Below are positions 6,718 to 13,436 of a DNA stretch of 21,087 nt, piece after piece. The position numbers and the translations under genes are program-made. Every line of letters begins with the position of its first letter. The first letter of the stretch is position 1. Below the pieces are notes generated by a model. That model saw nothing but the letters and a program-made list of their open reading frames with translations, had not been told where the DNA came from and searched no databases. The stretch comes from JAUYQR01 sp031415015. GTDB lineage: Bacteria; Pseudomonadota; Alphaproteobacteria; Rhodobacterales; Rhodobacteraceae. The stretch is taken from the NCBI GenBank assembly GCA_031415015.1, contig JANOQT010000144.1, positions 1-21,087 on the forward strand. The letters run 5' to 3'.

Positions 6718-7241
6718 CGCGTGCCCCGTTGTGGCGGAGGCGTGGCGGCGATGATGTCCAGAAGCGCATCCAGTTCGGCCAAGAGAGGCGGCATCACCAG
6801 CGGCAGGATCGACCCATCCTCTTGATGCGTGGCCACATTCAGCCGTTCCGACATGTCCTGCAACGACAATGCACCCACCGAACCTGTCAGCGAGATCAGC
6901 ACATGGCTGGCCCCGCGCAAGGCGTTCCAGTCGCGAAGCCGTGCTGCCGCCTCGACCGTCTGACGGGCGCTGCCAAGGTCTTCGGCCAGACGCGCCAGAA
7001 GTTCGGCGGCGTTCTCGGGGCCAGCCAGTTCCAAAAGCCGTTGGAACCGCGTGGGATCGTAGGATTTCAGCGCGTGTGCGGGTGACCGCTGCGACACGTC
7101 CTGCGACAGACGCAGGGCGATGGATCGCAGAAGGGCGATGTCGGCACTGTCTGCCTTTCCCGACAGCAGGCTTTCCAGCCGGTCTATTGCGTGCAGAAGA
7201 TCATCGCGCGCAGCCATCAGGTCCGGATCGGGGGCAGTCAC
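6714..7241 (-). CDS. Hpt (histidine phosphotransfer) domain protein
   Basis: The protein is about 175 residues. The segment WNALRGASHVLISLTGSVGA (105-124) matches the Hpt helix around the phospho-accepting histidine, with His113 as the likely site. It is flanked by helical sequence, consistent with a four-helix bundle at about 65-170. Hpt proteins pass phosphate between a hybrid kinase and a response regulator. The partner is almost certainly the sigma-54 activator whose ATG overlaps this gene's stop. I chose a GTG start at 7241 because AGGAG lies 8 bases upstream; an in-frame TTG at 7310 would add 23 residues without a clear ribosome site and would run through a palindrome. No histidine kinase is in the window. 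Hpt domains are weakly conserved, so a search with the domain profile would be a fair test. Confidence 0.75.
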   Translation of the reverse strand: MTAPDPDLMAARDDLLHAIDRLESLLSGKADSADIALLRSIALRLSQDVSQRSPAHALKSYDPTRFQRLLELAGPENAAELLARLAEDLGSARQTVEAAARLRDWNALRGASHVLISLTGSVGALSLQDMSERLNVATHQEDGSILPLVMPPLLAELDALLDIIAATPPPQRGTR

Positions 7242-7297
7242 AGAAGACGCTCCTGCCCGACGGTTGCGGGAGGCGCAAAGTGATGAGCGAGGCTTGG

Positions 7298-7312
7298 TTG
7301 CATAATGCAAAT
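7298..7312. promoter_or_regulatory. Palindromic site TTGCATAATGCAA upstream of the Hpt gene, with ATGCAAAT overlap
   Basis: TTGCATAATGCAA (7298-7310) is a perfect 13-base palindrome about 57 bases upstream of the Hpt start. Its right part extends into ATGCAAAT (7305-7312), the reverse complement of ATTTGCAT found in the prpE upstream region at 9339-9346. It could be an operator for the Hpt/regulator operon or part of the TTTGCAAA-like system around prpE. Confidence 0.35.
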
Positions 7313-7313
7313 A

Positions 7314-7334
7314 GTTGCCGCATTGTGCGACAAC
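7314..7334 (-). terminator. Stem-loop after prpE, possible terminator
   Basis: Nineteen bases beyond the prpE stop (7353), the minus-strand transcript can fold GUUGUCGCA with UGCGGCAAC, a nine-pair stem with one G-U pair and a CAA loop. UAUUUG follows, which is only a short U-rich tail. The position supports termination between prpE and the Hpt operon; the weak tail leaves an operator role open. Confidence 0.45.
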
Positions 7335-7352
7335 TGTCCAGTGCGGATTGCG

Positions 7353-9245
7353 TTACGCTTTGGCCAGTCCAAGGCTTTGCAAAGCCGCAGCGATTTCGTC
7401 CAGGATCATGGGATCGTCGATGGTCGCAGGCATCTTCCATGGCTGGTTGTCGGCGATCTTGACCATTGTGGCGCGCAGGATCTTGCCGGATCGGGTCTTG
7501 GGCAACCGGTCTACCACGACCGCCCGCTTGAAATCCGCGACCGGGCCGATCCTGTCGCGGACAAGCGCCACGCATTCCTTGACGACATCTTCATGACGGC
7601 GGTCCGAGCCTTTGTTGAGACAGAGAAAACCCAGGGGAGACTGGCCCTTCAGGTCATCCGCCACCCCGATCACCGCGCATTCGGCAACGTCGCGGTGGGA
7701 GGCCAGAACCTCTTCCATGGCACCGGTGGACAGGCGGTGGCCCGCAACATTGATGACGTCATCGGTGCGCGCCATGACATAGAGATATCCGTCGGCATCG
7801 ACATAGCCTGCATCGCCGGTTTCGTAGTAACCGGGAAAATGGTTGAGGTAGCTTTTCTGGAAGCGGTCTTCGGCATTCCAGAGTGTTGGTAATGTGCCCG
7901 GTGGCAGGGGCAGCTTGATTGCGATTGCCCCCAGAGTGCCGGGCGATACCGGATGCCCGCCTTCGTCCAGGACCTGCACGTCATACCCCGGCATGGCAAC
8001 GGAAGGAGAGCCGATCTTGACCGGCAGATGTTCGATGCCCAACGGGTTGGCGGCGATGGCATAACCGGTTTCGGTCTGCCACCAGTGGTCGATCACCGGG
8101 ATGTTCAGGTGCCGCTGCGCCCACTCGATGGTGTCGGGATCGGCGCGCTCGCCTGCCAGAAACAGGGCCTGCAAATGCGGCATTGGATGAATGCTGACCA
8201 GTTTGCCCTCCGGGTCGTCGCGCTTGATCGCGCGAAGGGCGGTGGGGGCGGTGAAAAAGCTGCGCACCTTGTGTTCGGAGATGACCCGCCAGAACGCTGC
8301 GGCGTCGGGCGTGCCAACGGGTTTGCCTTCGTAGACAATGGTGGTGCAGCCTGCGATCAGCGGGGCGTAACAGATGTAGCTGTGGCCGACGACCCAACCT
8401 ACATCCGAAGCGGCCCAGAACACGTCGCCGTAGCCGCAGTTGTAGATGGCTGTCATCGTCCAGTTCAGCGCAACCAGATGCCCGGCGGTGGGGCGCACCA
8501 CGCCCTTCGGTGCGCCGGTGGTGCCGGATGTGTAAAGGATATAAGCCGGGTGGTTGCCTTCGACCGGCACGCAGTCGGCGGGTTCGATGCAATACTGAAA
8601 CTCGTGCCAGGCGACGTCACGACCGGTGATCAGTTTGGCAACCTCTTGTTCGCGCTGGAAGATCACGCAGAAATCTGGCTTGTGGTCGGCCATTTCGATT
8701 GCGCCGTCCAAAAGCGGTTTGTAGTGGACAACGCGGCTGGGTTCGATGCCACAAGAGGCGGCAATGATCGCTTTTGGTTTGCAGTCGTCGATCCGCACGG
8801 CAAGTTCCGCCGCCGCAAAGCCGCCGAAGACGACGGAGTGGATTGCACCAAGCCGGGCGCAGGCCAGCATCGCCTCCAGCGCCTCGGGGACCATGGGCAT
8901 GTAGATGATGACGCGGTCGCCCTTGGTGATGCCTTTGGCTTTCAACGCGCCGGCCAGTCGGGCGACGCGGGCCTGAAGCTCGGCGTAGGTGATGACGTGT
9001 TTGGTGCCTGTGACCGGACTGTCGTGAATAATGGCCGCTTGCGCGCCGCGCCCGGCGATTACGTGACGGTCAACCGCGTTCCAGCAGGTGTTGACGGTTG
9101 CGTCGGTGAACCATTCATACAGCGGCGCGCGGCTTGAATTCAGGGCGTGGGTTGGTTTGCTGACCCAGTCGATGGCCTGAGCCGCACCCATCCAGAAGGC
9201 TTCGGGATCGGCTTTCCATGCTGCATAAAGCTCGGAATAGGTCAT
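7353..9245 (-). CDS. prpE: Propionyl-CoA synthetase (propionate-CoA ligase)
   Basis: This 630-residue enzyme belongs to the acetyl-CoA synthetase-like AMP-forming family and makes propionyl-CoA from propionate, CoA and ATP in the cytoplasm. It has the adenylation P-loop TSGTTGAPKG (239-248), WWQTETG (388-394), YYETGDAG (473-480) and the C-terminal LPKTRSGKILR with the catalytic Lys588. The length and N-terminal region (YAAWKADPEAFWMGAAQAIDW) fit PrpE better than acetyl-CoA synthetase, though activity on acetate or butyrate is possible. I chose ATG 9245 (MTYSELY), which has GGGGGAAG upstream, over an in-frame start at 9266. The 232-base upstream region carries two TTTGCAAA palindromes and one ATTTGCAT, suggesting control by an ScfR-type propionyl-CoA regulator such as PccR. 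A third TTTGCAAA lies inside the gene near its end. Confidence 0.93.
   Translation of the reverse strand: MTYSELYAAWKADPEAFWMGAAQAIDWVSKPTHALNSSRAPLYEWFTDATVNTCWNAVDRHVIAGRGAQAAIIHDSPVTGTKHVITYAELQARVARLAGALKAKGITKGDRVIIYMPMVPEALEAMLACARLGAIHSVVFGGFAAAELAVRIDDCKPKAIIAASCGIEPSRVVHYKPLLDGAIEMADHKPDFCVIFQREQEVAKLITGRDVAWHEFQYCIEPADCVPVEGNHPAYILYTSGTTGAPKGVVRPTAGHLVALNWTMTAIYNCGYGDVFWAASDVGWVVGHSYICYAPLIAGCTTIVYEGKPVGTPDAAAFWRVISEHKVRSFFTAPTALRAIKRDDPEGKLVSIHPMPHLQALFLAGERADPDTIEWAQRHLNIPVIDHWWQTETGYAIAANPLGIEHLPVKIGSPSVAMPGYDVQVLDEGGHPVSPGTLGAIAIKLPLPPGTLPTLWNAEDRFQKSYLNHFPGYYETGDAGYVDADGYLYVMARTDDVINVAGHRLSTGAMEEVLASHRDVAECAVIGVADDLKGQSPLGFLCLNKGSDRRHEDVVKECVALVRDRIGPVADFKRAVVVDRLPKTRSGKILRATMVKIADNQPWKMPATIDDPMILDEIAAALQSLGLAKA
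7373..7386. promoter_or_regulatory. TTTGCAAA box within a 14-base palindrome near the end of prpE
   Basis: GGCTTTGCAAAGCC is perfectly palindromic and contains the same TTTGCAAA octamer seen twice upstream of prpE. It is coding (Ala-Leu-Gln-Ser), so it may be chance, but it lies about 140 bases upstream of the Hpt start. Confidence 0.25.
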
Positions 9246-9341
9246 CGCGTCTTCCCCCGCTGACAAGCCACGTTGCAGCGTTGTTACGGCAGGATCGCCC
9301 CCTGACGCAATGTTGTTACCGGAAACGGAAACAGGAATATT

Positions 9342-9369
9342 TGCATAATTTACTCACGACCAAGTCAAA
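9342..9369 (-). promoter_or_regulatory. Candidate prpE promoter
   Basis: On the minus strand TTTGAC (9369-9364) is followed after 16 bases by TATGCA (9347-9342). A TTTGCAAA box sits 2 bases upstream of the -35 and an ATTTGCAT overlaps the -10, an arrangement that would suit activator control. It is a by-eye prediction. Confidence 0.35.
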
Positions 9370-9370
9370 A

Positions 9371-9380
9371 CTTTGCAAAG
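9371..9380. promoter_or_regulatory. ScfR/PccR-like box 1 upstream of prpE (CTTTGCAAAG)
   Basis: A perfect 10-base palindrome containing TTTGCAAA (9372-9379). The Rhodobacter sphaeroides propionyl-CoA regulator PccR is reported to bind paired TTTGCAAA motifs. The link to propionate control here is inference from that and from the adjacent prpE. Confidence 0.6.
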
Positions 9381-9419
9381 TATTGAGGTTGACTGTCTCT
9401 CGCGGGTTTAGCCTGTGGA

Positions 9420-9429
9420 GTTTGCAAAC
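9420..9429. promoter_or_regulatory. ScfR/PccR-like box 2 upstream of prpE (GTTTGCAAAC)
   Basis: A second perfect 10-base palindrome with TTTGCAAA (9421-9428), 41 bases from the first box. The spacing is wider than the tight pair described for PccR, so the two may be separate sites or contact the regulator by looping. Confidence 0.55.
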
Positions 9430-9477
9430 CTGGTCTGAGTTTCGCGCAACCGATGACCGATTGCGCAAAGGATGATT

Positions 9478-11757
9478 CTATCCGTAATGCGCGACGGGCG
9501 TGCCCGCGATGGCTGACATGTTCAGAAGGCCGCGCGCGGTGATGGCCGGGGTGACCACATGCGCCCTGTTGCCCATGCCCATCAGGATCGGCCCGACTTC
9601 AAGCCCCCCGGCCTTGACCTTGAGGATGTTGCGCACACCGGATGCGGCATCGGCGCTGGCAAACACCAGCACATTCGCCGCCCCTTCATAGCGCGAACCG
9701 GGCAGCAGCCGGTCACGCAGCGACTGGTCAAGGGCGGCGTCGATGTTCATCTCGCCCTCATAGGCGAAATCCGGCTCGCGGGCGTCCAGCAGCTCCAGCG
9801 CGGCACGCATTCGCAAAGCGTTGCCGTTTTCCATGTTGCCGAACTGGCTTTGCGTGCACAGCGCAATCTTTGGCGTCAGGCCAAAGCGGCGGACGTGGCG
9901 GGCGGCACCGATCACGGTGTTCATGATCTGCTCAGGCGAGGGCTCGTGGTTGACGTGGGTGTCGGCGATGAACAGGGGGCCATCCTCAAGGATCATCATG
10001 CTGAGGGCAGCGACAGGGTGCAGCCCGTCGCGCGCCAGGATCTGGCGGATGTAGCCCAGGTGCCAAAGGTATTGGCCAAGCGTGCCGCAAATCATGCTGT
10101 CGGCCTCGTCGCGGTGAACCATGATCGCGGCGATGGCGGTGGTGTTGGTGCGCATCACGGCGCGCGCGGTGTCTGGCGTGACGCCGCGACGGGCCATCAA
10201 CTCGTGATAAGTGCCCCAGTAGTCGCGATAACGATGGTCATTTTCGGGGTTCACAAGGTGGAAATCCTTGCCCGGCCGGATCGGCAGGCCATAGCGTTCA
10301 CAGCGCGCCTCGATCACCTCGGGGCGGCCGATCAGGATCGGGAAGTCGGTGGTTTCTTCCAGCATCGCATTGGCGGCGCGCAGCACACGCTCGTCCTCGC
10401 CTTCGGCAAAGACGATGCGGCGTGATGTCGTGCGGGCCGCCTCGAACACCGGGCGCATCAGGAGGGCGGATTTGAAGACCGAACCGTCAAGTTGGCGGCG
10501 GTACGCCTCAAGATCGGCAATCGGGCGGGTGGCGACGCCGGTTTCCATCGCGGCCTTGGCGACCGCGCTGGCAACAACGCCGATCAGGCGCGGGTCGAAG
10601 GGTTTGGGGATCAGGTAATCCGGGCCGAACGACAGGGTTTCGCTGCGATAGGCGGCGGCGGCCTCGGCGCTGGTGGTGGCGCGGGCAAGGGCGGCGATGC
10701 CTTCGATGCAGGCGATTTCCATTGCCGCGTTTATTTCGGTCGCGCCCACGTCAAGCGCACCCCGGAAGATGAATGGAAAGCACAGGACGTTGTTGACCTG
10801 ATTTGGATAGTCAGACCTACCGGTCGCTATGATCGCCTCGGGGGCGACAGCGCGCACTGCGTCGGGCTGGATTTCGGGGTCTGGGTTGGCAAGCGCGAAG
10901 ATGATCGGCTTCGGGGCCATCTTGGCGACCATTTCTGCGGTCAACACGCCCGGGCCGGACAGGCCGAGGAACATGTCGGCCCCGCCGATAACATCGGTCA
11001 GCGACGCGGGGGTGGTGCCTTGCGCAAAGGCAGCCTTCTGCGGGGTCATCTGGGCAATGCGGCCTTCGTAGACCAGCCCCTCAAGATCACAGAGCCAGAT
11101 GTTCTTGCGCTGGACCCCCAGCTTTACCAGCATCTCAAGGCACGCGATGCCTGCGGCCCCGCCACCAGTGGAGACGATCCTGATATCCTCGAACCGTTTG
11201 CCGGCCACGATCAGGGCGTTGGTCGCGGCGGCACCGACGACAATGGCGGTGCCGTGCTGGTCATCGTGAAACACCGGGATCTTCATCCGCTCGCGGCACA
11301 GGCGCTCGACGATGAAGCAGTCGGGGGCCTTGATGTCTTCCAGATTGATCGCACCAAAGGTCGGTTCCATCGCACAGACGATCGCGGCCAGCTTCACCGG
11401 ATCGGGCTCGTTCAATTCGATATCAAAACAGTCGATGTTGGCGAACTTCTTGAACAGGACGGCCTTGCCCTCCATCACCGGCTTGGAGGCCAGCGCGCCG
11501 ATGTTGCCAAGGCCAAGGACTGCGGTGCCGTTGGTCACGACCGCAACCAGATTGCCGCGGCTGGTGTACCGGCTGGCAGTTGACGGATCGGCCTTGATCT
11601 CAAGGCAGGCTTCGGCGACGCCGGGGGAATAGGCGCGGGCAAGATCGCGGCCGTTGGCCAGTGGCTTGGTCGCACGGATCTCAAGCTTCCCGGGCTTTGG
11701 GAATTCGTGATAATCCAGCGCCGCCTGACGCGCATTCTCGTTCCGAGCTTCGTCCAT
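9478..11757 (-). CDS. maeB: NAD(P)-dependent malic enzyme with C-terminal phosphotransacetylase-like domain
   Basis: MaeB oxidatively decarboxylates malate to pyruvate, producing NAD(P)H. The 759-residue length and two-part layout are typical. The malic enzyme half (about 1-430) has Tyr43 in RAYSPGVAEAC, the lysine region SKPVMEGKAVLFKKF, the metal ligands in NLEDIKAPDCF and FHDDQHGTA (163-171), and the dinucleotide fold STGGGAAGIACLE. The second half (about 435-759, from MRPVFEAART) resembles phosphate acetyltransferase and usually serves as an allosteric module rather than an active enzyme. NAD or NADP preference cannot be read from sequence. The ATG at 11757 follows GGAGGGG. It is divergent from the VOC-cupin gene across a 139-base region with two short palindromes. 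It lies upstream of prpE on the same strand but 232 bases away, so it is probably a separate unit. Confidence 0.95.
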   Translation of the reverse strand: MDEARNENARQAALDYHEFPKPGKLEIRATKPLANGRDLARAYSPGVAEACLEIKADPSTASRYTSRGNLVAVVTNGTAVLGLGNIGALASKPVMEGKAVLFKKFANIDCFDIELNEPDPVKLAAIVCAMEPTFGAINLEDIKAPDCFIVERLCRERMKIPVFHDDQHGTAIVVGAAATNALIVAGKRFEDIRIVSTGGGAAGIACLEMLVKLGVQRKNIWLCDLEGLVYEGRIAQMTPQKAAFAQGTTPASLTDVIGGADMFLGLSGPGVLTAEMVAKMAPKPIIFALANPDPEIQPDAVRAVAPEAIIATGRSDYPNQVNNVLCFPFIFRGALDVGATEINAAMEIACIEGIAALARATTSAEAAAAYRSETLSFGPDYLIPKPFDPRLIGVVASAVAKAAMETGVATRPIADLEAYRRQLDGSVFKSALLMRPVFEAARTTSRRIVFAEGEDERVLRAANAMLEETTDFPILIGRPEVIEARCERYGLPIRPGKDFHLVNPENDHRYRDYWGTYHELMARRGVTPDTARAVMRTNTTAIAAIMVHRDEADSMICGTLGQYLWHLGYIRQILARDGLHPVAALSMMILEDGPLFIADTHVNHEPSPEQIMNTVIGAARHVRRFGLTPKIALCTQSQFGNMENGNALRMRAALELLDAREPDFAYEGEMNIDAALDQSLRDRLLPGSRYEGAANVLVFASADAASGVRNILKVKAGGLEVGPILMGMGNRAHVVTPAITARGLLNMSAIAGTPVAHYG

Positions 11758-11776
11758 CCGCCCCTCCGTAAAATTT

Positions 11777-11825
11777 GGTTTAGCCTTAAACCAGTCTGCT
11801 TAAGCTGCCAATGCGTGATGACGCA
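11777..11825. promoter_or_regulatory. Two short palindromes in the maeB / VOC-cupin divergent promoter region
   Basis: GGTTTA-gcct-TAAACC (11777-11792) and TGCGT-gatg-ACGCA (11812-11825) are perfect inverted repeats, each with a four-base spacer. The first is only 20 bases upstream of the maeB start on its 5' side. Both look like dimeric repressor or activator sites; the regulators are unknown. Confidence 0.4.
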
Positions 11826-11896
11826 AAGCACTTTCCTGCCCCGCTTGCAAATCGGGCTGGCGCCGATCACCATGCCGCCATAGCACGGGGAATGCC

Positions 11897-12979
11897 ATGA
11901 GTGAAACGCGCGCCGAAATCCGCCTGCCGACGCAGGAATTGCGCAACGATCTGCCGTTCTACACCAAAGTCCTGAAGATGCGGCTGGACATGATCTATCC
12001 CGCCGACAACCCGGAAGTGGCGGTGCTTTCGGGCCACGGCCTGCGCCTTCGTATTCAGAAGGGGGCGCCAGAGGGGCCCGGAACCCTGCGCATCCTGACA
12101 GAAGACCCGGACGGGTTTGCGGGTGGCGCGCGGCAGCTGACTGCGCCCAACGGCACGCGGATCGAGATTGATGAGCTGAACCCGCCGCTGGTGATGCCCG
12201 AAACACAGCACGCCTTCGTGGTGCGGCGACTGGCGGATCAGGCGCCTTGGGTCATCGGCCGGGCAGGGATGCATTACCGCGATCTGGTGCCAAGCCGCTT
12301 GGGCGGGGCGATGATTGCCAGCCACATCCGCATTCCCGACGGTGGGCCGGTGCCGGACATGGTGCATTTCCACAAGGTCGGCTTTCAGCTGATCTTTTGC
12401 ATCAAGGGCTGGGTCGACGTGGTCTACGAAGATCAGGGCGACCGCATTCGTCTGACTGCTGGGGATTGCTTCATCCAGCCGCCCGAAATCCGCCACAGGG
12501 TGCTGGAGGCGAGCGACGGGATCGAGGTCATCGAGATTGGCGTTCCCGCCGATCATGTGACCGAGATCGACCATGTGATGTCCCTGCCGACGCCGACCCT
12601 GCGCCCTGACCGGGAATGGCAGGGCCAGCGCTTCGTGCATGATGTGGGGGCAAAGGGCGTGTTCGTGCCGTTCCGAATTCCGGGGTTCGAGGCGCGGGAT
12701 ACGACGATCAATGCCAACACCAAGGGTGTGGCGTCGGTGATGGTGGCGCGGCCTGTCGGCGTGGCACTGTGGACGGCACATGACGGGGATATCCTGTTCA
12801 CCTTCGTAATTTCTGGCGGAATGACGCTGGAAGGCGAGGGAAAAGACCCGTTCCGTCTGTCGCCCGGCGATGCGTTCGTGATCCCGCCGGGACTGGCGAC
12901 AAAGTACAGTGATGCGACGGCGGACCTGCAGCTTCTGGAAGTGTCACTGCCGGGAAATCCGCCGACAAGGGTAGCCTGA
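11897..12979 (+). CDS. VOC-like N-terminal domain fused to two cupin domains, function unknown
   Basis: A 360-residue cytoplasmic protein. Residues 8-55 (LPTQELRNDLPFYTKVLKMR... then VAVLSGHGLRLRI) look like one half-module of a VOC/glyoxalase fold. The first cupin (about 137-218) has HFH (157-159), Gln164 where the usual motif has Glu, and His200 in PPEIRHRV, giving three histidines and one glutamine to hold a metal. The second cupin (about 278-350) keeps the PGDAFVIPPG turn but has a lone His295 and Lys336 where a ligand histidine is expected, so it has probably lost its metal. Such proteins may be dioxygenases, isomerases or sugar/ureide-binding proteins. Position 64 bases upstream of cdd hints at nucleoside or purine breakdown but does not prove it. 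GGGGAA lies just before the ATG. Confidence 0.75.
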   Translation: MSETRAEIRLPTQELRNDLPFYTKVLKMRLDMIYPADNPEVAVLSGHGLRLRIQKGAPEGPGTLRILTEDPDGFAGGARQLTAPNGTRIEIDELNPPLVMPETQHAFVVRRLADQAPWVIGRAGMHYRDLVPSRLGGAMIASHIRIPDGGPVPDMVHFHKVGFQLIFCIKGWVDVVYEDQGDRIRLTAGDCFIQPPEIRHRVLEASDGIEVIEIGVPADHVTEIDHVMSLPTPTLRPDREWQGQRFVHDVGAKGVFVPFRIPGFEARDTTINANTKGVASVMVARPVGVALWTAHDGDILFTFVISGGMTLEGEGKDPFRLSPGDAFVIPPGLATKYSDATADLQLLEVSLPGNPPTRVA

Positions 12980-13013
12980 ACGGCTTGCATAAGCGGGCGG
13001 GGCGGCACACACT

Positions 13014-13027
13014 CTGACCACGTGGTC
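13014..13027. promoter_or_regulatory. Perfect 14-base palindrome before cdd, candidate operator of the nucleoside operon
   Basis: TGACCACGTGGTCA is a perfect palindrome ending 16 bases before the cdd ATG, upstream of its ribosome site (GGGGAAGG). A weak promoter match (TTGCAT 12984-12989, 17-base spacer, CACACT 13007-13012) would place it over the transcription start, the usual place for a repressor. The cognate regulator is not in the window. Confidence 0.55.
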
Positions 13028-13043
13028 AAGAAGGGGAAGGTCG

Positions 13044-13436
13044 ATGTCGCTGTTGGATGCCGCGCGGGCCGTGCGCGAAAACGCCCATGCCCCCTATTCG
13101 CGCTTCAAGGTGGGGGCTGCGATCCGGGCTGCCTCAGGGGTGGTCTATGTTGGCTGTAATGTCGAGAATGTGGCCTATCCCGAAGGCACTTGTGCCGAGG
13201 CCGGGGCGATAGCGGCGATGGTCGCGGCGGGAGAGACGCGCATTGCCGAGGTGCTGGTGATTGCCGACAGCCCTGCGCCGGTACCGCCGTGCGGCGGCTG
13301 CCGCCAGAAGATCGCTGAATTTGCCGCACAGGACGTGAGAGTGACCCTATGCACGACGGATGGTAAGGAAAAGGTCATGACGGTGGCCGAGCTTTTGCCG
13401 GGTGTGTTCACGGCGGCGCATATGGACCGGGCATGA
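13044..13436 (+). CDS. cdd: Cytidine deaminase
   Basis: Cdd converts cytidine and deoxycytidine to uridine and deoxyuridine. At 130 residues it is the small homotetrameric, zinc-dependent type. The zinc site is complete: Cys50 with the proton-shuttling Glu52 in TCAEAGAI, and Cys83/Cys86 in PCGGCRQ. The nucleoside-binding NVEN motif is at 39-42. The ATG at 13044 follows GGGGAAGG. The stop overlaps the deoA start as ATGA (13433-13436), so the two are coupled. It is the first gene of the five-gene salvage operon, behind a palindromic candidate operator. Confidence 0.95.
   Translation: MSLLDAARAVRENAHAPYSRFKVGAAIRAASGVVYVGCNVENVAYPEGTCAEAGAIAAMVAAGETRIAEVLVIADSPAPVPPCGGCRQKIAEFAAQDVRVTLCTTDGKEKVMTVAELLPGVFTAAHMDRA

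Noticed and set aside
7953..9137. A 394-codon plus-strand frame opposite prpE
   Set aside because: Antisense shadow of prpE with no domain-like pattern or ribosome site.
10492..11583. A 363-codon plus-strand frame opposite maeB
   Set aside because: Antisense shadow of the malic enzyme, with low-complexity Gly/Asp/His-rich composition.
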